DNA of 64,000 nt from Paractinoplanes ovalisporus (GCF_016834655.1 NZ_JAENHP010000023.1:62001-126000); one strand, 5' to 3'. Positions 51,017-60,212 are shown, counted from the first letter of the stretch. Program-made: numbers and translations. Notes: generated by a model not told the origin, from the letters alone.

Positions 51017-51592
51017 TCAGGAAGCCAGGATCGATTGCACGGTACGGGTGACGACCTCGGCCACGGCGGCCTCCCGCAGGCGGCCGGTCCGCAACTCCTC
51101 GGCGGCGCCGTGCAGGACGTGCTGGATGACGTTGACCAGCCAGGTGAGCGGCAGGTCGGTGCGGAACACGCCCTCGTCCTGACCCCGCCGGATCAACGCC
51201 TCGATGCGGTCGGCGGCCCCGGCGTGCAGGTCGCGGATGCGGCCCTCGGGCAGCACCTTCTCGGCCGCCGCGAGCAGGGCCGCCGATTCCGACACAAGGG
51301 ACCAGCTGGACGCCAGCAGGCGGGACAGCGCGTCGCGCGGGTCGCCGGTCAGATCCACTGCGGACAGCGTCTCCTCGCCCGCCCGCAACGCGTCGACCAA
51401 AGCCGCCTCGACCAGATCGGGACGGGTCTTGAAGTGGCCGTACACCGTCATCCGGCCCACCCCGGCGGCGGTGGCGATGTCGTCGACGGTGGCGTCCGGA
51501 TCGCAGCTCAGCGTGGACCGGGCCGCGGCGACGATGAGGGCGATGCTGCGTTCGGCGTCGGCCCGGCGGGCGCGTGTTCGGGTGGGAGCCAC
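51017..51592 (-). CDS. TetR-family regulator of the MFS efflux gene
   Basis: This 191-residue TetR repressor starts at GTG 51592 (APTRTRARRADAERS). The helix-turn-helix is ATVDDIATAAGVGRMTVYGHF. It is divergent from the MFS transporter at 51683, and the gap contains two nearly identical operators. The C-terminal domain carries EEGVFRTDLPLTWLVNVIQH-type helices (here DEGVFRTDLPLTWL). A local drug-efflux repressor. Confidence 0.86.
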   Translation of the reverse strand: MAPTRTRARRADAERSIALIVAAARSTLSCDPDATVDDIATAAGVGRMTVYGHFKTRPDLVEAALVDALRAGEETLSAVDLTGDPRDALSRLLASSWSLVSESAALLAAAEKVLPEGRIRDLHAGAADRIEALIRRGQDEGVFRTDLPLTWLVNVIQHVLHGAAEELRTGRLREAAVAEVVTRTVQSILAS

Positions 51593-51606
51593 GTCACCGA
51601 TCTTAT

Positions 51607-51662
51607 CTCGTACGGGAATGTACGAGTTATGCTGCCGGTTATCTCGTACAGGTGAGTACGAG
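51607..51662. promoter_or_regulatory. two TetR operators
   Basis: CTCGTAC-GGGAAT-GTACGAG (51607-51626) and CTCGTAC-AGGTGA-GTACGAG (51643-51662) are perfect 7-bp inverted repeats with 6-nt centres, 36 bp apart. They fill the divergent gap between the TetR and MFS genes and most likely bind this TetR protein. Confidence 0.8.
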
Positions 51663-51682
51663 TTAGAGCCCGGAGGCTGATC

Positions 51683-53065
51683 ATGACACCCCACCCCCTG
51701 CGCTGGCGGATCCTCGGATTCCTCGGGATCGCCCAGCTCATGCTGATCCTCGACGTGACCGTGGTGGCGATCGCGCTGCCGTCCATGGGCGCCGATCTCG
51801 ACCTGAGCCGCGAGGCCCTGACCTGGACGGTGAGCGCCTACACCCTGACGTTCGGCGGCCTGATGCTGCTCGGCGGGCGCATCGCCGACCTGGCCGGGGC
51901 CAAACGGGTCATGCTCACCGGACTGCTGATCTTCACCGCGGCCTCCCTGGTGGCGGGTCTCGCCGGGTCACCCGGTTCGCTCCTGGGCGGCCGCATCGCC
52001 CAGGGCGTCGGCGCCGCACTACTCTCCCCCGCCGCGTTGTCGCTGGTCATCGGCTTGTTCGACGGCGACGAGCGGAACCGCGCCCTGGGTGTCTGGTCGG
52101 CGCTCGGCGGCGGTGGGGCGGCGCTCGGCGTGCTGCTCGGCGGCCTGATCACCGCCGGTCCGGGCTGGCCCTGGGTGTTCTACGTCAACGTCCCGGTCGG
52201 TCTGATCGTCGCGTTCGTGCTGGCCCGCCGGCTGCCGTCCAGGTCAACCCCGGTTTCCCGTACGCGTCTCGACCTGCTCGGCGCGGCGCTGGTGACCGCT
52301 TCGACCGCCGCCGTGATCCTGGCCCTGATCGGGGCGGGCGACCGCGGCTGGCTCTCTCCCGTCACCGGCCTGCTGGTGCTGGCGGCCGCGCTCGGCTACC
52401 TGGCGTTCGTGGCCTGGCAGCGGCGTACGCGGGCTCCGCTGATGGACGTCCGCCTGCTGGCTCGCCGCCCGGTGGCCACCGGCACGTTCCTGATCCTGCT
52501 GGCCACGGCGCTGATGATCGCCGTCTTCTTCCTGGGCACGTTCTATTTCCAGCACGCCCGCGGCTTCGGCGCCCTGACCACCGGCCTGCTGTTCCTGCCG
52601 GTGGCGGTCGCCACGATGCTGGCCGCCCAGCTCACCGGTCGCCTGATCGGCCGGCTCGGCGCCCGCCCGCCGGCGATGGCCGGAACCGCGATCGCGGCCG
52701 TCGGCATGACTCTGCCCGCGTTGTCCCTGCGGACCCCGGCCGTGCTGACCGGCGTCGTGATCGCCGCGGCCGGCACCGGGGTGCTGTTCGTGGTCGCTTC
52801 GGCCACCGCGCTGGGTCAGGTCGCTCCGCACGAGTCCGGCATCGCGTCGGGCATCGTCAGCACGTTCCACGAGTTCGGGGCGTCGCTGGGTGCGGCCGTG
52901 GTGTCCAGCGTCGCCGCCGCCAGCATCACCGGCACCACCCTGGCCGGTTTCGAGAACGCGTTCCTGGTCGCCGCCGTCGTGGCTGCCGTGAGCGTCGTCA
53001 TCGCGGGACTGCTGACCCCGCCCCGCACCACGGTCGAGCCGGCCGGCGCCCGCCCGGTGCATTGA
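51683..53065 (+). CDS. DHA2-family (EmrB/QacA-type) MFS efflux transporter
   Basis: This 460-residue major facilitator has about 14 membrane segments. Motif D1/A regions are visible: LILDVTVVAIALPSMGADL in helix 1, GGRIADLAGAKRVML between helices 2 and 3, and the antiporter motif C-like GGGGAALGVLLGG in helix 5. The DHA2 family exports drugs by proton antiport. The divergent TetR and its operators indicate inducible resistance; substrates are unknown. Confidence 0.88.
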   Translation: MTPHPLRWRILGFLGIAQLMLILDVTVVAIALPSMGADLDLSREALTWTVSAYTLTFGGLMLLGGRIADLAGAKRVMLTGLLIFTAASLVAGLAGSPGSLLGGRIAQGVGAALLSPAALSLVIGLFDGDERNRALGVWSALGGGGAALGVLLGGLITAGPGWPWVFYVNVPVGLIVAFVLARRLPSRSTPVSRTRLDLLGAALVTASTAAVILALIGAGDRGWLSPVTGLLVLAAALGYLAFVAWQRRTRAPLMDVRLLARRPVATGTFLILLATALMIAVFFLGTFYFQHARGFGALTTGLLFLPVAVATMLAAQLTGRLIGRLGARPPAMAGTAIAAVGMTLPALSLRTPAVLTGVVIAAAGTGVLFVVASATALGQVAPHESGIASGIVSTFHEFGASLGAAVVSSVAAASITGTTLAGFENAFLVAAVVAAVSVVIAGLLTPPRTTVEPAGARPVH

Positions 53066-53178
53066 GCGACAAGGGCAGAAGCGGCGCGAGCAGGAAGTGG
53101 CGGAGGTGACAGTGGCTGGATTGCGTCGGACGAGGAACGCTGGAGAGCGGCACGAACACCGAACCGAGGAGTGATGGC

Positions 53179-53685
53179 ATGGCGCAGGAGAAGGCGATTC
53201 TCGCCGGGGGCTGTTTCTGGGGGATGCAGGACCTGATCCGCCGCCGCCCCGGGGTGATCACGACCCGGGTCGGTTACACCGGCGGGCGGGTCGAGAACGC
53301 GACCTACTACAACCACGACGGCCACGCGGAGGCCATCGAGATCACTTTCGATCCGGCCCTCACGTCGTACCGGGATCTGCTCGAGTTCTTCTTCCAGATC
53401 CACGACCCGACGACGCTCAACCGCCAGGGCAACGACGTCGGCACCAGCTACCGGTCGGCGATCTTCTATGAGAGCGACGAGCAGAAGCGGGTCGCCGAAG
53501 ACACGATCGCCGACGTCGAGGCGTCGGGGCTGTGGCCGGGCAAGGTGGTCACCGAGGTGACCGCGGCCGGGCCGTTCTGGGAGGCCGAGCCCGAGCACCA
53601 GGACTATCTGGAGCGCATCCCCGACGGATACACCTGCCATTTCCCCCGCCCCGACTGGAAGCTGCCGAAGCGCGCGACCGCTTAG
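53179..53685 (+). CDS. msrA: peptide methionine-S-sulfoxide reductase MsrA
   Basis: This 168-residue enzyme reduces the S-epimer of methionine sulfoxide in proteins. The catalytic motif GGCFWG carries C12, and GVITTRVGYTGG, YYNHDGHAEAIEITFDP, FFQIHDPTT and AEPEHQDYLER are conserved blocks. A second cysteine is near the C-terminus (GYTCHFPRP) and could resolve the disulphide. The start ATG 53179 lies in GGAGTGATGGC. Its stop overlaps the end of the convergent pseudo-caspase-EAL gene by 4 bp. Confidence 0.94.
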   Translation: MAQEKAILAGGCFWGMQDLIRRRPGVITTRVGYTGGRVENATYYNHDGHAEAIEITFDPALTSYRDLLEFFFQIHDPTTLNRQGNDVGTSYRSAIFYESDEQKRVAEDTIADVEASGLWPGKVVTEVTAAGPFWEAEPEHQDYLERIPDGYTCHFPRPDWKLPKRATA

Positions 53686-55790
53686 GCCCCGCGCTGGAGC
53701 GGTAAGTCGTCGGCCCGGGTGATCAGGGTGCCGCGGTGCTCGTCGTCGCCCCGCACCAGGGCGGCGATGCGCTCGCACACCTCGGGCTGCAGCCGGCTCA
53801 GCGTGGGCCGGGCCGGCTGCTGCGTGATCCAGCCCTGCACGTGCCGGATGCGCTGGTCGTAGATCTCGCGCAGCGTGAGCGGGGACTCGTCGTCGACCCC
53901 CTCGACGATGACGACCCGCGGCGCGTGGCTGGCGTGCCGGGCCGTGTCCATCACCAGCGACAGCTCCTTGGCGGCCAGCGGGTGGTGCAGGATGGCCCGG
54001 TCCACCTTGATCTGGGTGAGCGGCAGCTCGGCCATGCGCGACAGCGACGCGTAGCCCTCGCCGAAGTCGTCGACGGCGAACGCCACCCCGACGTCGCGGG
54101 CGATCGCGGCCAGCCGGTTGTGGAAGTACGCGTGCGGCGCCTCGGCCCACTGCTCGCCGCGGCGGGGCTCGATCGGGTCCTGTTCCGAGATCTCCAGGGT
54201 GATCGTGGCCGGGTCGATGCCGAGCTCCGCGATGGCCGAGCGCAGCACTTCGACGTACGGGTCGCTCAGCAACGACCGGACGGCGACGTTGATCGACAGC
54301 GGTTTGGGCCGGCCCCACGGCCCCTCGGCGTGCGCCCGCGCGTACGCCGTCAGCGCCATCCGCAGGATCACCTTGTCCCGCTCGACGACGAACCGGTCGC
54401 CCCACACCTCGGCCAGCCGCAGCATGGCGACCGGGGCCCGCGAGTCGGCGGACGAGCGGCGGGCCAGCGCCTCGTAGCTGTGCACCTCGATCCGCCGGGC
54501 CGTCTTGCCCAGCGTGATGACCGGCTGGAACACGACGCAGTAGGACTCCAGCACCCGCCGGTAGAGCTCGAAGCAGTGCTCGAACATCGCGCCGGGCAGC
54601 CGGCCGAACGCGCCGCGCAACGCGGTCAGCACCTCGATCTCGGCCTCGTCGGGGGACGCCGCGAAATCCGTACGCCAAATTGTCTCGAGGATCTTGGCGA
54701 GGGGCTGGCCGAGACCGAGCAGCTCGGGCGCGGGGTCGACCAGGGCCAGCAGCAGCGACCGGCCCTCGGCGTGGCGCAGCGGCACGCACAGCACCGTGCG
54801 GTGATCGTCGTGCACGGTGTGTCCGAACCAGTCGGCGCCGGGCGGGAAGCGCAGCATCGGGCGGATCGCCTCGAGGTCGAACCGCTTGCTGGAGTCGATC
54901 GGCTGGAACCCGCCGGCGGTGTATTCGAGCAGCGCCGTCGAGTGGGCCTTGGTCGCCGCGCGCACGTATTCGACCCGCGAGGGGGCGGCCACCCCGGCGT
55001 CGGCGCGCGTGCCGGACGAGCGCGGCGCAGCGTGGCGCGGCATGCGGGCGTGTTGGGACAGCCGCCGGATCAGTCGCATGATCTCGCCGGTCGAGGTGTC
55101 GAGCGGGTTCGCCAGCGGCAGCACGGCGGGCGCCGGATCACCCGCGGACCCGGTCAGCACCGTTCCCTCACCCCACGACGGTCCCGCCACCTGCGGCGAC
55201 AACCCCTGTTCCCGTACGGCGGAAGTCAGCGCCCCGAAGGTGACGCGCTGCTCCCGTCGCAGCGTGGCGAGCACGTGCGCGGTGAGCACGCCGTGGCCGA
55301 TGACCGGCGTCTCGCGCTCCGACGCGTCTTCGGCGCAGGACACCAAGGCGCTGTAGCGACGGCTCTGCAGGCTCGGCAGTCCCGAGGGGCCGACGGCGTC
55401 GACGACCAGCACGGCCGCCCCGGGGAAGAAGTCGAGGACGTCCCGTTCGAGAAATGCCATCCGAAGCCCCAAGTCGGGATTTTCGGAAAGCGCCGTTTCA
55501 TCCAGATCGGGCGTGACCAAATAGGTCTCCGAACCGCGACTCCACATCGGGTTCAGTGTCGATCCGGCGAAATAGACGAAGAGGACATCGGTCTTGTCGG
55601 CCCGGGTCGCGATCTGGCGGAGAGCAGTCTTGACGTCACTGGCCGTCACCTTCGGGCCCGTGAACAGCCGGGCGTCGAAGCCTTCGAGCTCGAGCAGCTC
55701 GTGCACGGCCTCGGCGTCGCGTTCGGCGAAGCGCAGGCGGGAGTAGGTGTCGTTGACACCCACCATCACCGCGAAGCGCTGATTGGCCAT
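53682..55790 (-). CDS. pseudo-caspase / GAF-like / EAL-domain fusion protein
   Basis: This 702-residue soluble protein has three parts. Residues ~5-215 form a caspase-like (peptidase C14) domain: RFAVMVGVNDTYSRLRFAERDAE, DVLFVYFAG and AAVLVVDAV. Both catalytic positions are altered: the histidine of FAGHG reads S77 (FAGST) and the cysteine of DACxSG reads V133 (DAVGPSG). Residues ~275-375 look GAF-like. Residues ~405-665 are an EAL phosphodiesterase with E440-A441-L442, N501, E533, DDFGEG (574-579), K595 and E630, so c-di-GMP hydrolysis is plausible. A 7-bp dyad precedes the start. Confidence 0.85.
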   Translation of the reverse strand: MANQRFAVMVGVNDTYSRLRFAERDAEAVHELLELEGFDARLFTGPKVTASDVKTALRQIATRADKTDVLFVYFAGSTLNPMWSRGSETYLVTPDLDETALSENPDLGLRMAFLERDVLDFFPGAAVLVVDAVGPSGLPSLQSRRYSALVSCAEDASERETPVIGHGVLTAHVLATLRREQRVTFGALTSAVREQGLSPQVAGPSWGEGTVLTGSAGDPAPAVLPLANPLDTSTGEIMRLIRRLSQHARMPRHAAPRSSGTRADAGVAAPSRVEYVRAATKAHSTALLEYTAGGFQPIDSSKRFDLEAIRPMLRFPPGADWFGHTVHDDHRTVLCVPLRHAEGRSLLLALVDPAPELLGLGQPLAKILETIWRTDFAASPDEAEIEVLTALRGAFGRLPGAMFEHCFELYRRVLESYCVVFQPVITLGKTARRIEVHSYEALARRSSADSRAPVAMLRLAEVWGDRFVVERDKVILRMALTAYARAHAEGPWGRPKPLSINVAVRSLLSDPYVEVLRSAIAELGIDPATITLEISEQDPIEPRRGEQWAEAPHAYFHNRLAAIARDVGVAFAVDDFGEGYASLSRMAELPLTQIKVDRAILHHPLAAKELSLVMDTARHASHAPRVVIVEGVDDESPLTLREIYDQRIRHVQGWITQQPARPTLSRLQPEVCERIAALVRGDDEHRGTLITRADDLPLQRGA

Positions 55791-55809
55791 CGAACGCCTC
55801 CGGTTTCGT

Positions 55810-55829
55810 GCACTCCCTCACTGGAGTGC
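55810..55829. promoter_or_regulatory. inverted repeat upstream of the pseudo-caspase-EAL gene
   Basis: GCACTCC and GGAGTGC form a perfect 7-bp inverted repeat with a 6-nt loop, 20 bp before the start. It could be an operator or a leader hairpin. A further dyad, CTGATC/GATCAG, lies near 55848-55863. Confidence 0.45.
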
Positions 55830-55887
55830 TTCCGAGTGCGGCGTTCGCTGATCCTAGCGATCAGCTCGCGCGTTTCAAGTCGATCAT

Positions 55888-56664
55888 CTAAGACAATTCC
55901 ACCCGTACGGGGTAATGGTCGGAAGCGAACTCCGTCTCATCTCCCCGGACCACCACCATGTCCTTCGCGCCCTCGGCGATCCGCGGGCTCGCCATCACGT
56001 AGTCGAGGCGCATCCGGGAGAACTCGCGACCGCCGCCGCGGGTGGTCGGCACGGTCAGCGGCGACCCCGAACCGGCCACTTTCCACAGGTCGGTGAACCC
56101 GGCGTCGACGAACGCGGCCACCGCCCGGGTGTCGGCCGTGCCGTCCGCGGCCAGGTGCCGGGCCTGCAGGAAACCGGGCTGCGGCCGCAACGTCTCGGTG
56201 TGGTCGGTGCCCGGGTCGAGCCCGTTCAGGTCACCGGCGACGATCGTGGGCATCTTCGCGGGGTTGTAGCGGTGAGCCAGCCAGACCGCCTCCCGCCGGC
56301 GCCGGGGCGGCGAGAACGGGTTGAGGTGTGTGCTGACGACGCGCAGCCGACCAGCCGGGGTCGCCACGGTGACGATCGCGGCCGCGTGATGCAGACGCCA
56401 GCGCACGGCCGCCCGTTCGACGATCTCGAGCGGTTCCCGTACGAGGACAGCGACCGGCTGCCCGAGGAAGGAGCGCGCCAGGTGGGCCGTCATGCCGGTC
56501 GCCCCGGCCAGCTCCCGCATGACCCGGCCGTCGTCGCGGTCGAAGCCCCGCAGTTCCTGCAACGCCAGCAGGTCGGGCCGTTCCCGCCGGATCACCGTGG
56601 CGATCGCGTCGAGCCGCCCCTTTCCGCCGGTCTTGATGTTCCAGGTCATGAAACGCAGCGTCAT
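55888..56664 (-). CDS. endonuclease/exonuclease/phosphatase-family hydrolase
   Basis: This 258-residue EEP-fold metal-dependent hydrolase has conserved residues in FMTWNIKTGG (N), LLALQELRG (E), VVSTHLNPFS (H), IVAGDLNGLD (D, N), RLDYVMAS (D) and EFASDHYPV (DH). No signal peptide or membrane segment is seen, so it acts in the cytoplasm. The substrate could be a nucleic acid, inositol phosphate or lipid phosphate; nothing in the context decides. It is followed after 36 bp by the tandem PAP2 gene on the same strand. Confidence 0.85.
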   Translation of the reverse strand: MTLRFMTWNIKTGGKGRLDAIATVIRRERPDLLALQELRGFDRDDGRVMRELAGATGMTAHLARSFLGQPVAVLVREPLEIVERAAVRWRLHHAAAIVTVATPAGRLRVVSTHLNPFSPPRRRREAVWLAHRYNPAKMPTIVAGDLNGLDPGTDHTETLRPQPGFLQARHLAADGTADTRAVAAFVDAGFTDLWKVAGSGSPLTVPTTRGGGREFSRMRLDYVMASPRIAEGAKDMVVVRGDETEFASDHYPVRVELS

Positions 56665-56700
56665 GTTGGCTCCCCGGTTGCGGCACGGACCGCCTGTTCG

Positions 56701-58197
56701 TCAGGCCGCAACCGGCCGGTGCTGATGCTGGTGTTCCGCCACCACGGCGGCTTCCTCGGCGGCCTCGCTGACCGTCTCGGGTTTCTCGTTCGGGCGCATG
56801 ATCCAGTAGAGCGCGCCGACCCAGCACGCCGTCAACAGCGTCGCGCCCATGACGTCGGTCGGGTGGTGCATGCCGCGGTACATCCGGGACAGCGCCACCA
56901 GCGCCGGCATCAGCACCGCGAGCACCGGGAAGACCCAGCGCCACCACTGCCGTACGCGGGGCATGGAAACGACCGCGATGGCGACCCAGAGGCACATGGT
57001 GGCGGCGATGTGACCGGACGGGAACGACGAGGTCGGCATCTGCCCGTCCAGCTGCTCGACCGGCGGACGCGGCCGCCCGACCGCGGCCGCGCTGGTCAGG
57101 AACAGGGTGATCTCACCGACCATGGTGAGCACGATGAACAGCACCGGCCGCCACTGCCGCCACAGGGCCAGCGCCAGCGGACAGAAGACCAGGCAGACGA
57201 TCAGGATCGCGTGGGTGTCGCCCGCCTTGGAGGCGAGCCAGCTCAGGTCGTCCAGCCGCTCGGTACGGAACGTCTGCAGCCACCGGTTCACACCCTCGTC
57301 CCACGAGCCGAACGCGGTGCCGGGCGTCCACTTCGTCAGGGCGTACCCGACGAAATAGAGGATCCCGAACGTGAACACCCAGCCGACCAGGATCTCGGCG
57401 CCCTTGGCCCACGGGTGGGGCAGCACCTTCTCCTCGGCCGGGGCGGGCGCGAGGTCGTCGGAGGCCTCCGGCTCGAGCCCGTCCGTCACGGCCGGCACCG
57501 GGTGGCCGGCCTCGCGGCGCCACACCCGGAACGCGTACGCGGTGACGCTGATCCACGCCAGGCCGAGCATCCAGCCGGCCAGCACGTCGGAGAGGAAGTG
57601 CACGCTCAGGGCGATGCGGGTCAGCCCGACGGCCACGATGACCAGCGCGGCGACGCCGAGGATCCAGCCCTTCCAGCGGCCGCGGGTGGCCGAGAGCAGC
57701 ACCAGGGCGAGCGAGCCATAGACGATCGTGGTTCCCAGGGTGTGCCCGCTCGGGAAGCTGTTGCCCCCGCCGAACGCCACCGGGTCCGCGACCACCGGCC
57801 GTACCCGTCCGACCAGGGCCTTGAGCGACGGATCGAGCACCATCGCGCCCAGCCCGGTGACCGCCAGATAGATCGCCAGGCGGGGGCGCCGCCGGATCAG
57901 CAGCCACACCACCACCATCGTGACCAGCGGGATCAGCACCCCCCGGCCGCCCAGCGAGGTGATCGTGGTGATCACCTTGACCACGGCCGGGTGCGGCGCG
58001 ACCAGGTCGTTCATCCGCTCGGCGATCGACTGGTCGAGGCTGCGCAGCGGGCTCCAGTTGGAGCGCACGAGCAGCAGCAACGTCCCGAACGCGAGCCCGG
58101 CCAGCACTACCGCGGCCAGCCCGGCCACACTGCGTTCGGCGAAATGCCGCACCGGGGCCCACCCGGCGCGTTCCACCACATGCTTGTCGTCCGTCAC
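56701..58197 (-). CDS. membrane protein with two tandem PAP2 phosphatase domains
   Basis: This ~498-residue protein contains two PAP2-superfamily lipid-phosphate phosphatase domains. The first has KALVGRVRP, GNSFPSGHTLGTT and SVHFLSDVLAGW (motifs C1-C3). The second has AVGRPRPP, TSSFPSGHIAATM and MYRGMHHPTDVMGA. Each has the KxxxxxxRP/PSGH/SRxxxxxHxxxD signature, though the first C1 lysine and the last C3 vary. About 12 membrane segments are expected. I use GTG 58197 as start; ATG 58233 would overlap the BrkB gene. Confidence 0.8.
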   Translation of the reverse strand: MTDDKHVVERAGWAPVRHFAERSVAGLAAVVLAGLAFGTLLLLVRSNWSPLRSLDQSIAERMNDLVAPHPAVVKVITTITSLGGRGVLIPLVTMVVVWLLIRRRPRLAIYLAVTGLGAMVLDPSLKALVGRVRPVVADPVAFGGGNSFPSGHTLGTTIVYGSLALVLLSATRGRWKGWILGVAALVIVAVGLTRIALSVHFLSDVLAGWMLGLAWISVTAYAFRVWRREAGHPVPAVTDGLEPEASDDLAPAPAEEKVLPHPWAKGAEILVGWVFTFGILYFVGYALTKWTPGTAFGSWDEGVNRWLQTFRTERLDDLSWLASKAGDTHAILIVCLVFCPLALALWRQWRPVLFIVLTMVGEITLFLTSAAAVGRPRPPVEQLDGQMPTSSFPSGHIAATMCLWVAIAVVSMPRVRQWWRWVFPVLAVLMPALVALSRMYRGMHHPTDVMGATLLTACWVGALYWIMRPNEKPETVSEAAEEAAVVAEHQHQHRPVAA

Positions 58198-58207
58198 ATA
58201 TAGGGCT

Positions 58208-59254
58208 TTACCCGGAGCGCTTCTCCCGTACACCGCGCCCGACGCGGGCCGCCCGACGTGGCCGGGGCTTGCTCCGCTTCGTCTTGGGCTCGTCCGGGCT
58301 CGGCTCCCATTTGTCCTGCAGCGCGGGCCGTTCGACCCCGACCCGGGCCGCCTCGAGCTGGGCCGCGAACGCGATGCCCAGGAACAGCGCGATGCCGGTG
58401 AGGTTGGCCCAGAGCAACAGCGCCATGATCGCGGTCAACGGCCCGTACGTGGCGCCGAAGTTGCTGCCGAAGCGCACGTACCCGGCGAGCAGCAGGCTGG
58501 CCAGCCACCACAGCGCGGTCGCGACCACGGCCCCGAACAGCAGCCAGGAGTAACCGGGCTGCCGCCGGCGCGGCGAGTACTTGAACAGCAGACCGACCGC
58601 GAACACGATCAACAGCAGGCTCAGCGGCCAGCGGACAAAATCCCAGGCCACCCGTACCCCGTCGTCGGCCCACGGCCAATGTCGCGCGGCCGCGTCCCCG
58701 AACGCCCGGCCTCCCACAAGCAGCAGGAAGCCGAACAGCGCCGGGATGCCGGCGCACACCGCGAGCAGGCCGGCCCGGATGTACTTGAACAGCGCCGGCC
58801 GGTCCCGCTCGACGCCGTAGATGCGGTTCGCGCCCCGCTCGATCTGCGACATCGCGGTCATCAGGGCGGCCAGACCGGTGATCAGACCCAGCGTCAGCGC
58901 CACCTCCCCGGCGTCGCTGCTGCTCTCGCTGTCTTCCAGCAGCTCCCCGACAAGCGGATCGCTGGCGCCCGGGGTCAGTTCCAGGATCGTCTCGGCCACC
59001 ACCCGGCCCCCGTCCTCGGCGCCCAGGTCGGCGGCCAGACCGGCCAGGGCGATGAGGAACGGGACGATCGCCAGGCAGAGCTGGAAGGCGAAGGCCCGGG
59101 CGTGGCTGAACCCGTCGCCGTAGCGGAACCGGATGAACGCGTCGCGCAGCAGCGGCCAGCGGCCGTAGTGCCAGAGCGCGTGGACGGCGTCGTCGGCCGA
59201 AAGCTCGTCCCCCCGCATGTCCTTCGTCTCGGGGACCGGCTCCGTACTACTCAC
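58208..59254 (-). CDS. YihY/BrkB-family membrane protein
   Basis: This 348-residue protein starts at GTG 59254 with GAGG 6 nt upstream, overlapping the stop of the diacylglycerol kinase gene by 8 bp (GTGAGTAG). Six hydrophobic segments and the blocks AFAFQLCLAIVPFLIALAGLA, RIYGVERDRPA and GYSWLLFGAVVATALWW identify the YihY/BrkB family. The C-terminal tail is Arg/Lys-rich. Function is uncertain (transport or virulence-factor-like protein). It belongs to a lipid-related operon with the kinase and PAP2 genes. Confidence 0.87.
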   Translation of the reverse strand: MSSTEPVPETKDMRGDELSADDAVHALWHYGRWPLLRDAFIRFRYGDGFSHARAFAFQLCLAIVPFLIALAGLAADLGAEDGGRVVAETILELTPGASDPLVGELLEDSESSSDAGEVALTLGLITGLAALMTAMSQIERGANRIYGVERDRPALFKYIRAGLLAVCAGIPALFGFLLLVGGRAFGDAAARHWPWADDGVRVAWDFVRWPLSLLLIVFAVGLLFKYSPRRRQPGYSWLLFGAVVATALWWLASLLLAGYVRFGSNFGATYGPLTAIMALLLWANLTGIALFLGIAFAAQLEAARVGVERPALQDKWEPSPDEPKTKRSKPRPRRAARVGRGVREKRSG

Positions 59255-60212
59255 GGGCCGCCTCACGGATGTCCTCGGCCGCTTCGGCCGCGACGCTCAC
59301 GTCGTACGCGAGATCGGGGTCGCCCTCGGGCTTGGGCACGCTGAGCAGCAGCGCCTTCGGCTTGACCGAGATCTTGAGGGTGCGGCCGGGCTCGATCAGG
59401 TCGCCGTCGAGCTGCCGGGGCTGGAAGCTGCGGGACTGGATCTCGATCTTGGACGCGGTGTACGTCTCCATCAGCGGCACCCGGTCCCGGCGGCGGATGA
59501 CGCCCCAGGCCAGCGACACCCAGTGGGCCAGGTTGTTCGGGCTCAGAATGGCCACGTCGAGCTGCCCGTCGGCCGGGTCGGCCTCGGTGAGCAGGCGGAC
59601 CCCGCCCTGCAGGCGGCCCACGTTGCCGACGATCACCGTGCGGGGGCGGCGCGGCATCGGCGGACGGTCGTCCAGCACGATCCGGGCCCGCATCGGCCGG
59701 TCCCGCAGGTGCTTGAGCGCGCCACCGACGTACGCGACCCAGCCGATCCGCTTCTTGGCCTGCTCGGAGGTGCCCTCCAGCATCTGGGCGTCGAAGCCCA
59801 TGCCGGCCATCACCACGAAGCTCTTGCCGTCGCAGACGCCGACGTCGATGCGGCGGCGGCCGCCCTCGATCGCCACCTGCATGCCGGTCGCCGCGTCGGT
59901 GCCCAGCCCCAGGTTGGCGGCCAGCAGGTTGCCGGTGCCGGCGGGGAGCACGGCCATCGTCACGTCGGTGCCGGCCAGCGCGGACACCACCGCCATCACC
60001 GTGCCGTCGCCCCCACAGGCGAAGACGAGCTCGGCCCCGTTCTCGATCGCCTGCTTGGCCTGCCCCTCACCGGGGTCGTCGGGCGTCGTCTCGTAATAGG
60101 CCGGCTCGGGCCAGCCCACACTCTGCACTCCCTCGCTGATGACGCGGCGAAGAAGGTCCATATCTGGCACTTTGGTGGGGTTCACGACGACTGCGCTGCG
60201 GGGTCCCGTCAC
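59247..60212 (-). CDS. diacylglycerol kinase/LCB5-family lipid kinase
   Basis: This 321-residue DAGK-catalytic protein starts at GTG 60212 (TGPRSAVVVNPTKVPDM). The ATP-binding signature is CGGDGTVMAVV, followed by LPAGTGNLLAANLGL and the second domain IEIQSRSFQPRQLDGD. It phosphorylates a lipid such as diacylglycerol. Its stop overlaps the next gene, BrkB, and the PAP2 phosphatases follow, which suggests lipid phosphate turnover. It diverges from the MBL-fold gene. Confidence 0.85.
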   Translation of the reverse strand: MTGPRSAVVVNPTKVPDMDLLRRVISEGVQSVGWPEPAYYETTPDDPGEGQAKQAIENGAELVFACGGDGTVMAVVSALAGTDVTMAVLPAGTGNLLAANLGLGTDAATGMQVAIEGGRRRIDVGVCDGKSFVVMAGMGFDAQMLEGTSEQAKKRIGWVAYVGGALKHLRDRPMRARIVLDDRPPMPRRPRTVIVGNVGRLQGGVRLLTEADPADGQLDVAILSPNNLAHWVSLAWGVIRRRDRVPLMETYTASKIEIQSRSFQPRQLDGDLIEPGRTLKISVKPKALLLSVPKPEGDPDLAYDVSVAAEAAEDIREAARE

